A stretch of DNA of 52,502 nt from Heterostelium multicystogenum (lineage: Eukaryota; Evosea; Eumycetozoa; Acytosteliales; Acytosteliaceae), in the NCBI GenBank assembly GCA_003667245.1, contig RCNN01000259.1, forward strand, positions 1 to 52,502, read 5' to 3'. A program made the translations under genes and the position numbers. Every line of letters starts with the position of its first letter. The stretch's first letter is position 1. The notes under the pieces were generated by a model. It had not been told where the DNA came from and did not search any database. It saw only the letters and a program-made list of their open reading frames with translations. Shown piece after piece: positions 1 through 9,920 of this stretch.

Positions 1-3000
1 GCGGCTCCAGGCCGCAGCGCCGGAAAATGCCGCCCCAGGCTCCCCCGGGACCAGGATCCCCAGCCCGCGTGCCGATGCCGACGGTGAACTGGCAGGCCAG
101 GTAGCCAGCGCGCTGCGTCAGGTCAAGGGCGACACGGCCATGATGACACGATCATGGTCGAGAACATTCCGCCGAACTCAACGTTTCGGCAGTGGTGGTC
201 GCAGTTGGGCGTGCCATGGAGTCCCCGCAAGTCCGTGACTGGATGAGGGAAAACGGGATAAAACCCCAATTCAGTGATGATTGACCCCAATACCGGGAAG
301 ATCACCTACCAGCGGAGGCCCTCCGCCGCCGCGCAAACCCAACGGCCCCGATGACAAAGGCTGGCGCAGGTGGGCGCACAGGTCAGGGACGCCGCACGCG
401 TTATCGGCGACGGTAACCCGATCCCCTTCAAACCGCCGCTCTCCCAAAACAGCAACAGTGCCCCCCTGTGGTTGGTGAGCCAATTCTACAAAGAGCAAGA
501 ACATATCCTGCCGGATCATGCCCACGAGCGTGCAGAAGTTGGCGCGCGACACAAAGCTTTTACCGGCGTGAGCGGCCCGCGTTTTGCGGACCTGCACGAA
601 ACCCGTGGTGAGGATGAGGTTGAGCGCCAGAAAGCCCTGGTGGGCAATACCCAGACGCTGAACACCGTGGGGCGTGAACTCAATTACCTGCTTGAGCGGA
701 TTCGATCGGGCAGCATTGGGAGCGGTGACGTTCTCGACTACCTGCAAAAGAATAAAGTCGAGCTTCACCCCGACAGCGCTTACCGCCAGGTCGGGAGCAC
801 CGACTCAGGGAGCACCATTAGCCTCAAGGAATTCCTTGAGATCAATGGCTGGGACGTGCCAACCACGCCCGAGGAGGTGGAGAACCTGACGAATTATCTG
901 CTCAGGCCTGAACTCCAGACGCCGCTCCATGGCAATTATGGCGGTGCGCTGGAATGGCAGCCCCCGCTTGCGCCCGAGGCGGCGAATCAGCTGCGGTCCG
1001 ACCTGCGCCGCGGCAAGATCGGCGACGTTGATTTGAACGGCGCCAGGAACGTAGTGGAATACCTCATGCAGGGCAAGTCGTTCACGCCTTCCGAGCTGGC
1101 TGACCCGCAGCGGGTGCTCGACTCGCTGATCCGCTCCCCCAAGGGCAAGGCGTTGGGCGAGGCCCTCCAGGCAAAATTTGACGCGCAGTCCATCAAAGGC
1201 AGTGCCACTGATTGGCTGTTGGCAGCCATGAGTGTGGACAAAGACAACTCGTTCCGCGCGACAGACCCCAGGTCCAGGCATCACATCGCCGGTTTTGCCG
1301 TGACCGGGAACAGTACCTGGGGCAAACCCGCCTCCGGTATCGTCAGCCGGTTGGCCGAACATCTTGTCAGCACCGGCAAGGCATCGTCACCCGAGGCAGC
1401 GGCGCTACAAGCGCATCTGCTGCTCTCCACCCGCGCTCCCGGAGTTCCTGGTTAAAGACATCCCGGACCAGGTCACCCCGGGTTCACATAGTTGGGTCAG
1501 TTTTGTCACCGCGGTAGAACGCATCGAAGCGCAGTCTCCGGGTTCAACCGCAGGGATGTCCTATGGGCAGGTCATGCTCCACGCTGAGGTCGCGCCGGTC
1601 TCCGCCCAGGAACGTTATGTCGAATATGCCGCCCAGCAAGAGGCGCTCAAGGATTGGGGAAGCGCGAACGGTATGCCGTATCCGGTGACCGAAGGCCAAA
1701 TGAATGATGTACGCGATGCATTCGATGCGCAGATCACCGAACTGAGCGCGGCCAGTCAAACACAGAGCATGCCGATGCCATTACGCAAGGAAATGGCCCT
1801 GGAGCAATTGCGCAAAGCCCTGCCGGCATGGATACGGCAACCCTGGAAGACAAGAGCATCACGTTGGAACCCGCCCATAGCGATTTCCCGGGGCCTTATT
1901 CGATCCTCGACTTGTATATGAAGGACGCGCTTCACCATCGACCTGGCGTCGAAGAACCACCGGCCGTAGGGGTACTTGGAATTGGCCCCCGCCCCCCGCT
2001 GACAATCATTGGGTGACCTCATCCAGTACGTTGAACCTCAGCGAGGTGCTGGAAAAAACCAAAAGACCTGCCAAGTATGCCGAACGTGTTCCAGGACGCG
2101 TTCGGGAATACGCCGACGGCATCGAAAAAAGCGTCGCGACCCAGGTCAAGTGGATGGTTTCGCGGCTCCCTGAAGAAGACCGTAAAAACCTGGAATACGG
2201 CGAAATCACAGTGGTCAGGGAAGTCGACGTCGATAAGGACAACTTTGGCAAGGAAACCCGCAAGCGGGTGCCGAAGACCAATTGCCTGCTGGTGAAAACC
2301 AGGCGCAACAACCAGGTGCACATCTACGAAATCAATCTCAGGACCGCGAAGATTACCGAACGTACGGACCTGGGTGACTTCACGGCAGGCAAACAGCCTT
2401 CCAATCACACCCATTACCATAAAGACCTGGAAGAAGTCATACCTTCGGGCGAGTACGCACCCGGTTGACGGATGAAAAAATCCAGGCCGCCAACCCCAAG
2501 AGCTTTGGCAGTGCCCGAACGTCTTATATTGCCGATGCCAATGGTGAAGGATGTTGATATTCGGTCATTCAAAAAAGAGGCCGAGGGGCTCACCACGCTT
2601 GATACCGAGGTTCCCTTTTACAAGAAAGTCAATGAATTCCTCCTCAACCTGATCCCCTTGAGGTCGGCAATCGTCAACTTTCAAAACGGCAACATCGGCG
2701 AAGGTGTCGGCGACCTGGCCCTGGATATATTTGGGTTTGCCGTGGGCCTCGGTGCGGCAGCCAGGGGGCCAAGGCCGTGGCCGCTGGCGCATCGGCTTTC
2801 AGCAAGTTCGCCCAGGGCGCGAAAGATTGTCGGGCGCGCGGCGCTGGGGAGTTTCAATCCGTTGAGCGGGGCTGATGATCTAGCCCGGAGTGCATTGAAG
2901 CTGGGCGCACCACGCTGACCGCTGGACGTAACGGCGTCAATCATCTGCGTGGCGCCTTGCGCAGTGTCGACCTGACGTCACTGGCGAAAAAGCCCGGCAT

Positions 3001-3679
3001 GCCGAAGGCACTTACAAGGCGGCCAATGCGACCGAAGAAGCCAAGGTGTTTGCGAAGTTTGATGACGCCACCGGTAATTGGCACGCCTTGAAATGTGAAA
3101 ACCAGACAGCCCTTTGGCGAGCCGCTGGAAAATTTCAAAGCTGACGCCGTGCCGGTAGAAGCGCTTCGCGACAAACTGGAGAAGCTCCATGCCAAAACGG
3201 GATACACCGGACAATCTGCTACGAAAAAACCATGTTCGTCGGGATGGCAGACAATGCACTCCCGTTGAAAACTCGCGAGGCCGTGCTGGGCAGTGTGGTC
3301 AGGAGCGGGATTCCAATTACACGCAACGCTACAAGGATCTGATGGGTATTACTGCGGAGAATACCAGCGCGGTATTCAGGCCCGCGGACATTACCGAATC
3401 AGGCGTTATCAATTTCATGAGCAATAGAGCAGACGGCAATATCGTACACACCGCCTATATTCAAAAGAGCAGTGATGGAAAGCTCTATATCTACAACACC
3501 AACCAAGCCGGCTGGACAAAGCCATGTTCGATGCCACTGGCACTCTTGATCAATCGGTCGGTGCAACGGTATTCAGTCTTGATAATGACGGGCTGCAAAA
3601 GTTTCTCGACTCGGGTTCACCCTTCTCCTTCACCCCAAACAGCACCCTCAATGCCAACGTAACACGCCTGGCGACCTGA
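1..3679 (+). CDS. Large toxin-like protein, 3' part, frameshifted
   Basis: The gene enters from the left edge and stops at 3677-3679, just before a terminator. The protein continues through several frame changes; the main pieces are 370-1455, 1364-1921, 2013-2468, 2472-2918 and 3189-3662. Its character fits the very long multidomain toxins common in Pseudomonas (dermonecrotic or membrane-targeted effector families). There is a helical segment with the motif TDWLLAA near 1207-1227, and a stretch starting NLIPLRSAIVN near 2646 that runs into an Ala/Gly-rich hydrophobic part. The last ~160 residues form a separate domain with HTAY and, sixteen residues after the His, an Asn in YIYN. That spacing recalls papain-fold proteases, but no catalytic Cys could be placed. 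Family assignment comes from memory of similar proteins and is tentative; the N-terminus is outside the window. Confidence 0.5.
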
Positions 3680-3685
3680 CCAAAC

Positions 3686-3719
3686 CGCGCATTGCCCGAG
3701 CAGCAATGCGCGTTTTTTT
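3686..3719 (+). terminator. Rho-independent terminator
   Basis: A 10-bp perfect stem (CGCGCATTGC / GCAATGCGCG) with a 7-base loop is followed by seven T. It lies 6 bases after the stop of the toxin-like gene and closes that transcript before the antiporter gene. Confidence 0.92.
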
Positions 3720-3778
3720 GAACCTCTCTCTCCCGGCAAACCTCAAACGTTCACACAGACCATGCCCGGGACTATTCA

Positions 3779-5122
3779 ATGACCTTCATCCTATGGATGG
3801 CCGTACTGGGCGCGGTGTTGCTCACCCTCGCCCTCACCTCCTCCTACCTGCGCTGGATGCCGGTCACCACCTCGGCGGTGTGCCTGTTGCTCGGCGTGTG
3901 TATCGGCCCGCTGGGCATGGACCTGCTGCATCTGGACATCAAGGCCTCGGCCAGTTGGATGGAACACCTGACGGAAGTCGCGGTGCTGTTTTCGCTGTTC
4001 GTCAGCGGGCTGAAACTGCGCCTGCCCTCAAGCACCGAACCTGGCGCATTGCGTTTGGCATGGCCGGGCCGGTGATGCTCTTGACCATCCTCGGGACGTG
4101 CCTGGTGCTGCATTGGCTGCTGGGGTTGTCGTGGGGGGTTTCACTGCTGGTGGGGGCGATTCTTGCGCCACCGACCCGGTGCTCGCGGGCCTGGTGCAGT
4201 CAATAACGCGCAGGATTATGACGCGCTGCGCTTCGGTCTTTCCGGTGAGGCAGGCTTGAACGACGGCACGGCCTTCCCGTTCGTGATCTTTGCGCTGATT
4301 TTCATGCAGCACGGCGGGTTCGACGGTGACTGGCTGGGCGGCTGGGTGCTGAAAAACCTGCTCTGGGCCGTACCTGCCGGGTTGCTCGTGGGCTACTGGA
4401 TGGGGCGTGCATCGGTCGCGTCACCCTGAAGATGCGTATCACCAATGCCGACAGCACCCTGTCACCGAATGACTACCTGACGCTGGCCCTGATCGCCCTC
4501 GCCTATGTGGTGGCCGAAAGCCATCGGCGGCTACGGCTTCCTGTCGGTATTTGCCGCCGGCCTGGGCCTGCGCCAGGCCGAGTTCAAGTCCACCGGCAAC
4601 TCACAAACCCCGGCGGAACATCTGGCACAGCCGGTGGTTGGCCACATGGAAGTTGAGCCGGAGCATGCGTTGCATGGCGATGTCGGGCAACTGCAGGACA
4701 CGCAGATCGCCGCCGGGGTGATGATGGGCGACATGCTCGCCTTTGGTGGGCTGGTGGAGCGTTCGATGGAAGTGTTCCTGGTGACCCTGCTGGGCGTGGT
4801 GCTGGTCAGCCATTGGGACTGGCGGCCCTGGCGGTGGGGGCGGTGCTGTTTTGTGTGATTCGCCCCCTCAGCGTGCTGTCGATACCCTGGGGCAGCTTGC
4901 TGAATCGCCATCAGCGCGGGCTGGTGGGCTGGTTCGGGATTCGCGGGATCGGCAGCATCTACTACCTGTTCTATTGCCATCAACCACGGGCTGGTGGGCA
5001 CCAGCAGCGCGGTCGCGGTGAACCTGACGCTGTCAGTCATTGCCCTGAGCATCGTCGTTCATGGTCTCAGCACGCAGCCGATGCTGGCGTGGTATGAACG
5101 ACGTGCCCAGGCACAACAATGA
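3779..5122 (+). CDS. Cation:proton antiporter, CPA1/NhaP type
   Basis: Inner-membrane antiporter of about 447 residues that exchanges Na+ or K+ for H+. The N-terminus is a run of hydrophobic helices. The family signature for the ion-binding site is visible: an APTDPVLA-like segment near 4169-4195 (split by a frameshift) and GEAGLNDGTAFPF near 4240-4280, with the Asn-Asp pair. The C-terminal GIRGIGSIYYL segment near 4936-4968 is also typical. Frame changes occur near 4030, 4170, 4410, 4520, 4815 and 4975. Homologues are uninterrupted, so I read these as sequencing errors. The ATG at 3779 is the first start after the upstream terminator. It stands alone, so ion specificity cannot be told from context. 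Confidence 0.85.
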
Positions 5123-5135
5123 CGTTCTACTCCTG

Positions 5136-5265
5136 GTTTTCAGTGTTGCGACGTCAGCGGCATCATCCAGGTCGTTAAGCGGTACTTCGGCATCATCCAT
5201 CAATGAACCCGGTCTTCATTGCCCGGGTCATTGAGTTCATCGTCTTCGTCTATTTCAACTGACAT
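5136..5265 (-). CDS. Small acidic protein, frameshifted (tentative)
   Basis: On the minus strand an ATG at 5265, preceded by GGAGACGGTG, opens a very acidic reading frame (MSVEIDEDDELNDPGNEDR). It changes frame near 5205 and continues with another Asp-rich stretch (DDAEVPLNDLDDAADV). The acidic bias on both sides of the break suggests one small protein of about 45 residues. Pseudomonas genomes carry short acidic proteins of this style, but I cannot assign a function. The 3' end is uncertain. Confidence 0.4.
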
Positions 5266-5276
5266 CACCGTCTCCT

Positions 5277-5489
5277 CTAACCGCCTTGGGTATCGATATC
5301 GGCATCGGTTTCAGGCTTGGGCTCGCGCTCGGGCTTGAAGTCTGGACTGTAGTCGTTTTCCTTGGCCTTGGGGTCGCTGGCAGGCTTGGGGTCTTTTGGC
5401 GCGTCGGCCGCGGTGCCGGGGGCCGGTTCGCCGCGGTCGATGGCGGGATCGTTACGGTTGCTGGTTTGCGGGTCGTTGTCTGTGCTCAT
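5277..5489 (-). CDS. Hypothetical Pro/Asp/Lys-rich small protein
   Basis: A 70-residue intact frame starting at ATG 5489, with GAGGTGAG as ribosome binding site just upstream. The protein is hydrophilic and probably disordered: about half the residues are Asp, Glu, Lys or Pro, with repeats of the kind PKPxxDPK. There is no signal peptide or membrane segment. It is co-directional with the acidic frame just downstream, and the two may be co-transcribed. Function unknown. Confidence 0.65.
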   Translation of the reverse strand: MSTDNDPQTSNRNDPAIDRGEPAPGTAADAPKDPKPASDPKAKENDYSPDFKPEREPKPETDADIDTQGG

Positions 5490-5561
5490 GGCTCACCTCT
5501 GTTGGAAAACGCAGACTGCGTAAAGGTAAGGTCCCGTGCGGGTCGGTGAAGTTCCAATTGC

Positions 5562-6106
5562 TTATGAGCCGGGGTTGTCCACCTGGATGTAAAACGCGTA
5601 GGCCCCCAGCATCACCCAGAACACCATGAACAGCCAGGGCGCGCGCATCGAGAACAACAGCGACTTGCGATAGCCCTTGTGGGACGACTCCATCTCACTG
5701 AACAGTGGCGACTCATCGTAGGCCAGGCCCATCACCGGCTCGCTGCGCAGCAGTTCGCTCTGCTTGTAATGCCAGTGGTCGATGATTTCGTAGGCCGCCC
5801 GAATCCCCGGCCAGGCGTTGAGGGAACTGAGAATGCCCAGGGTCGCCAGGAACACTGGCACCACCAGGGTGAACAGCTTGCCCCATTCAGGGTTCAGGTT
5901 GCCCATGCCGGACACGAAGGCGATCACCAGGAATGACTGGCCGTGAGGTAGGCGTCGGTGCGGTTGGCCAGGATGCTGGTTTCGTACTGGATTTCACGCC
6001 GGTAAAAGTCGAGACGGTCCTTGGGCGAACCGAAAATCTTCGCGTTGTGTTCGCTGTGGTCGGTCAGGCTCGATTCCGGGGTGTCGGGTGAGATGATTCT
6101 GGGCAC
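5562..6106 (-). CDS. Predicted membrane protein, about 180 aa
   Basis: Starts best at GTG 6106 (frame VPRIISPDTPESS), which has GGAG seven bases upstream; earlier in-frame ATGs lack a ribosome binding site. The first ~55 residues are soluble. They are followed by three likely membrane spans: AYLTAS...VIAFVSGM near 5905-5960, LFTLVVPVFLATLGILSS near 5830-5885, and WLFMVFWVMLGAYAFYI near 5585-5640. Between the second and third spans is a soluble loop of about 55 residues. One frameshift near 5938 interrupts the first span. I do not recognise the family with certainty; the architecture resembles small multi-span proteins of the SLATT kind, but that is only an impression. Confidence 0.6.
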
Positions 6107-6519
6107 ATCCGTGCTCCGTGCTGGCATTTGAAGCAGTTTAGAAGAACCGGGCTGGTGCAAAGTTCAAGTAATCAGTGCACCGTTTTGAGGCGATAGGGCC
6201 GCATCGGTGGCGCGGGAGCTTGGTGCCGCTGGACCGGGACAGCGCTTCGGTGCGCAGCGGTCTGGGTCCTTTTTGGGGCCGCTGCGCAGCCCAGCGGGAG
6301 CAAGCTCCCTCGCCACCAGGTGGATGGCACAGGCATTGCTTTAGTCCTTTATCTGCCCGGATACAGGAGCAATCGTTACCCCCCGACCCAGAGCCCACCC
6401 CAAAAGAAAGTAAGGACCAGGCCTGCTGGCACCATCAGCCACGGGCTCATAAAAAAATGCGTTTTCTAAAGCGGCAGTGCCAAAGCGCAGTTAGTCCCGG
6501 CACTGACAAGGTAATTGGA
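6107..6519. other. Intergenic region with one REP element
   Basis: The 413 bases between the divergent membrane-protein and ATP-grasp genes hold one REP-like inverted repeat (6207-6316). A plus-strand frame starting at 6175 runs into the ATP-grasp gene, but its first part is repeat sequence and is not coding. No convincing promoter could be picked by eye. Confidence 0.6.
6207..6316. repeat. REP-like inverted repeat, family A copy 1
   Basis: The right arm is the family consensus CCAGCGGGAGCAAGCTCCCT then CGCCAC. The left arm is a diverged copy (GTGGCGCGGGAGCTTGG). The centre, GGTCTGGGTCCTTTTTGGGG with flanking CGCAGC, is shared with copies at 12279, 31273, 46215 and 49739. Typical of extragenic palindromes in fluorescent pseudomonads. 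Confidence 0.85.
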
Positions 6520-7929
6520 ATGGCTCGATCTTTCTTTGATGAAATGAATGACGCACAAGGCGTTTGCCGTGCGCATTATCAGGAATTCTCCCGCTGGCTG
6601 GCCAACACGCCGCCAGAACTGCTGGCCCAGCGCCGCCGTGAAGCCGACCTGCTGTTTCACCGCGCGGGGATCACCTTCACCCTGTATGGCGACGAGCAAG
6701 ACACCGAGCGCCTGATCCCCTTCGATATCATCCCCCGCAGCATCCCCGCCAGTGAGTGGAGTGTCATCGAGCGCGGCTGTATCCAGCGGGTGAATGCGCT
6801 GAACATGTTCCTTGCCGACATCTACCACGACCAACGCATCATCAAGGCCGGATCATTCCCCGCCGATCAGGTGCTGGGCAACGAGGGATACCAGAAAGCC
6901 ATGGTCGGCCTGGACCTGCACCGCGATATCTACTCGCACATCTCCGGGGTCGACCTGGTGCGCGATGGCGACGGCACCTACTACGTGCTCGAAGACAACC
7001 TGCGTACCCCCAGCGGCGTGAGCTACATGCTCGAAGACCGCAAGATGATGATGCGCCTGTTCCCCGAGGTGTTCGCCAAGCAACGCATCGCCCCGGTGGA
7101 CCACTATCCCAACCTGCTGCTCAAGACCCTGAAAAGCTCCAGCCGCCTGGACAACCCGAATGTGGTGGTGCTGACGCCGGGCCGGTTTAACAGCGCGTTC
7201 TTCGAGCATGCATTCCTGGCCCGGGAAATGGCGTGGAGCTGGTGGAAGGCGCCGACCTGTTCGTGCACGACCTCAAGGTGTTCATGCGTACCACCGACGG
7301 CCCCAAGGCCGTGGATGTGATCTACCGCCGCATCGACGATGCCTTCCTCGATTCCGCAGGCTTTCAACCCCGATTCGATGCTCGGCGTGCCCGGCCTGGT
7401 CGCGGCGTACTGCGCGGGCAACGTAGTGCTGGCGAATGCGATCGGCACCGGCGTGGCGGACGACAAGTCGATCTACCCGTACGTGCCGGAAATGATCCGG
7501 TTCTACCTGGATGAAGAGCCGGTCCTGCAAAACGTGCCGACGTTCCAGTGCCGCAAGCCGGATGAGCTGTCCCACGTACTGGCGCACCTGCCGGAACTGG
7601 TGGTCAAGGAAACCCAGGGTTCCGGCGGCTACGGCATGCTGGTGGGCCCGGCGTCCAGCGCGGCCGAGATCGAGGACTTCCGCCAGCGTATCAAGGCCCG
7701 CCCTCACGCCTACATCGCCCAACCGACCTTGAGCCTGTCCACTTGCCCGACGTTTGTCGAAAACGGCATCGCGCCGCGGCATATCGACCTGCGACCGTTC
7801 GTGCTCTCGGGCAAGGAAACCCGCCTGGTGCCGGGTGGCTTGACCCGCGTGGCACTGCGCGAAGGCTCATTGATCGTCAACTCGTCGCAAGGCGGCGGAA
7901 CCAAGGACACCTGGGTGGTGGAGGGCTGA
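6520..7929 (+). CDS. Circularly permuted ATP-grasp protein (DUF404/DUF407)
   Basis: About 470 residues. The protein belongs to the circularly permuted type 2 ATP-grasp family, predicted ATP-dependent amide/peptide ligases of unknown substrate. Recognisable segments: the N-terminal FFDEM...CRAHYQEF, then [14 protein letters not shown], the metal and nucleotide region [15 protein letters not shown] (near 6990-7030), [13 protein letters not shown] (near 7600-7640), and RHIDLRPFV with [16 protein letters not shown] at the C-terminus. I take ATG 6520 as the start because conservation begins there. Two breaks: a G missing at 7230-7231 and an extra T at 7362-7364. The next gene begins 2 bases after the stop, so the two are clearly an operon. 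Confidence 0.9.
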
Positions 7930-7931
7930 GT

Positions 7932-8882
7932 ATGCTGAGTAGAACCGCCGCAGATCTGTATTGGATGTCCCGTTACCTGGAGCGTGCCGAGAACCTGGCG
8001 CGCATGCTGGAAGTCAGTTATTCGCTGTCGTTGATGCCCCAGGCCGGGCGCAGTGACGGGCTGGACGAGTTGGCCATGTCGCTGCTCAGCAGCGGCACCC
8101 TGGACAGTTACCTTGAGCGCCATCAGCAACTGGACGCCGAGCGCATGCTGCACTTCTTCGCCCTCGACGAGGAAAACCCCGCCAGTATCTACAACTGCCT
8201 GCGGGCTGCACGGGGTAACGCCCATGCGGTGCGGGGACGGATCACGGCTGATATGTGGGAAAACCTCAACGCCACCTGGCTGGAGATGCGCAGTATTGCG
8301 GCCGGCGGGTTGGCGCGGCATGGCATCAGCCACTTTTGTGACTGGGTGAAGCAGCGCTCGCACCTGTTTCGTGGGGCGACGTCCGGGACGATCATGCGCA
8401 ACGATGCGTATCGGTTTATTCGGCTGGGGACGTTTGTCGAGCGGGCGGATAACACGTTGCGGTTGCTCGACGCGCGGTATGAAATGTTTGGGGAAGAGTC
8501 CGAGGAAGTCAGCGACCTTTCGGCACGCGGGTATTACCAGTGGAGCGCGTTGTTGCGGGCGCTGTCGTCGTTTGAGGCGTATACCGAGCTGTACCCGAAT
8601 GCGCTGAATGCGCGGTCGGTGTCGGAGTTGTTGCTGTTGCGCAGTGATGTGCCGCGCTCGTTGCATGCGTGTATCGAGGAGTTGAGCCATATCCTGGCGG
8701 ACCTGCCGGGGAGTTATGGGCGTACGGCCCAGCGTTTGGCGGCGGAGTTTGAGGCGCGGCTGAGGTATACAGGGATTGATGAGATTCTGGAGGATGGGCT
8801 GCATAGCCGGTTGACGGATTTTATCGACACCGTGCGGGAGTTGGCGCGGGCGATTCATAGCTCCTACCTTGAAGTCGTCTGA
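7932..8882 (+). CDS. Alpha-E domain protein (DUF403)
   Basis: An intact frame of 316 residues, one of the few long genes here without a frameshift. It begins MLSRTAADLYWMSRYLERAEN, the diagnostic N-terminus of the all-helical alpha-E family. Conserved Arg/Glu pairs recur (RYLERAENLARML at 16-28, TFVERADNTLRLLDARYE around 160-177). The family always travels with the permuted ATP-grasp protein encoded 2 bases upstream and is thought to work with it in peptide-bond chemistry. Many genomes add a transglutaminase and an Anbu-type protease gene after this one; here the next element is a repeat block, so those partners are not adjacent. Confidence 0.9.
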   Translation: MLSRTAADLYWMSRYLERAENLARMLEVSYSLSLMPQAGRSDGLDELAMSLLSSGTLDSYLERHQQLDAERMLHFFALDEENPASIYNCLRAARGNAHAVRGRITADMWENLNATWLEMRSIAAGGLARHGISHFCDWVKQRSHLFRGATSGTIMRNDAYRFIRLGTFVERADNTLRLLDARYEMFGEESEEVSDLSARGYYQWSALLRALSSFEAYTELYPNALNARSVSELLLLRSDVPRSLHACIEELSHILADLPGSYGRTAQRLAAEFEARLRYTGIDEILEDGLHSRLTDFIDTVRELARAIHSSYLEVV

Positions 8883-8884
8883 TA

Positions 8885-8943
8885 ATCGTTCCCACGCTGA
8901 TCGTTCCCACGCTGATCGTTCCCACGCTGATCGTTCCCACGCT
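8885..8943. repeat. Four tandem copies of a 15-base REP arm
   Basis: The unit ATCGTTCCCACGCTG is repeated four times head to tail without variation, 3 bases after the alpha-E stop codon. It is the left arm of the family B inverted repeat that follows, so it is a local expansion of one REP arm. Confidence 0.9.
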
Positions 8944-9060
8944 CCGCGTGGGAATGAATCCGGTGACGCTCCGCGTCACGACTTCAAGAGCGGACGCAGA
9001 GCGCCCTGGCGGCATTCCCACGCAGAGCGTGGGAACGATCGTCCTGCGTGGGAACGATCA
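8885..9060. repeat. REP-like inverted repeat, family B copy 1
   Basis: Arms GATCGTTCCCACGCT and its complement GCGTGGGAACGATC enclose a core with GTGACGCTCCGCGTCAC. There is an extra right arm at the 3' end (GCGTGGGAACGATCA). It fills the gap between the convergent alpha-E and msrA genes. Related copies are at 23207 and 41774. Confidence 0.88.
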
Positions 9061-9065
9061 TAGGT

Positions 9066-9769
9066 CTACTGGTTTTTCACCAGTACCGGTTCTGCGCGGT
9101 ACTGCTCAGGGAACAATTTTTTCAGCTGGGCGACCTTTGGCAGGTCGTTGATCACGATGTAGGGGTACGACGGGTTTTCGGTCAGGAAGTCCTGGTGATA
9201 GGACTCCGCCGGGTAGAAGGCTTTGCCCATCTCGATCTTGGTCACGATCGGCTTGTCGAAGGCTTTCGCGGCGTCGAGCTGGGCGATGTAGGCCTGGGCG
9301 ACTTTTTGCTGTTCGGCGTTCTGGGCAAAGATCGCCGAGCGGTACTGGGTGCCGCTGTCCGGGCCCTGGCGGTTGAGTTCCGTGGGGTTGTGAGCGACCG
9401 AGAAGTAGATCTGCAGCAGCTTGCCGTAGCTGACCTTGCTCGGGTCGTAGGTCACGGCGACGGACTCGGCGTGGCCGGTATCGCCGCCGCTGACGCTTTC
9501 GTACTGCGCGGTGCTCGCCGCGCCGCCGTCATAGCCGGAGACGGCGTTTTTCACCCCTTGTACATGCTGGAAACACCCTGCACGCCCCAGAAGCAGCCGC
9601 CGGCGAAGACCGCGGTTTGCAGGTTGTTCGCGTCTGCCGCCAGGTCCATGGCCGGCGGCGCGATGGCCACGGCGTCGTCGGACGGGCCGAAGGAGAACGC
9701 CGAGCTGTGGCCGACAAAGGCGGCGAACGCCAGGGCCGGTAAGTACTTAAGCAGTTTCATCTCAGTCAC
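9066..9769 (-). CDS. msrA: Periplasmic peptide methionine sulfoxide reductase MsrA
   Basis: Reduces the S-epimer of methionine sulfoxide in proteins. The N-terminus (MKLLKYLPALAFAAFVGHSSA) is a Sec-type signal peptide, so this copy acts outside the cytoplasm. The active-site motif GCFWG with the nucleophilic Cys is near 9580-9595. YDGG, GHAESV and the FYPAESYHQDF segment fit the family. One frameshift at 9571-9573, where an A run (T on the coding strand) is one base short, splits the frame right after the active site. It is the last gene of the msrB-dipZ-msrA set; DipZ is the likely electron donor. Start at 9769 or the ATG at 9760. Confidence 0.92.
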
Positions 9770-9798
9770 TCCGAAACATCAGGATAAATGCGGTCAAC

Positions 9799-9885
9799 TG
9801 TGGGAGCTGGCTTGCCTGCGATAGCGATGTTGAATTCAACATCGCTATCGCAGCGATGCGGCGACCCGACAAGCCAGCTCCTACA
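9799..9885. repeat. Inverted repeat with 38-base perfect palindrome
   Basis: Outer arms TGTGGGAGCTGGCTTG and CAAGCCAGCTCCTACA are REP-like. The inside (9816-9853) is a 38-base perfect palindrome centred on GAATTC, bounded by CTGCGATAGCG and its complement. It lies between dipZ and msrA. Confidence 0.9.
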
Positions 9886-9920
9886 TTGATCGGGTTAACC
9901 ATGCCAAATTTCGCTATGGG

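Noticed and set aside
6175..6519. N-terminal extension of the ATP-grasp protein
   Set aside because: The extra codons are REP sequence and low-complexity leader. Conservation begins at the ATG 6520.
8885..8943. Possible CRISPR repeats
   Set aside because: The units are 15 bases, directly abutting without spacers, and identical to one REP arm. No cas gene is in the window.
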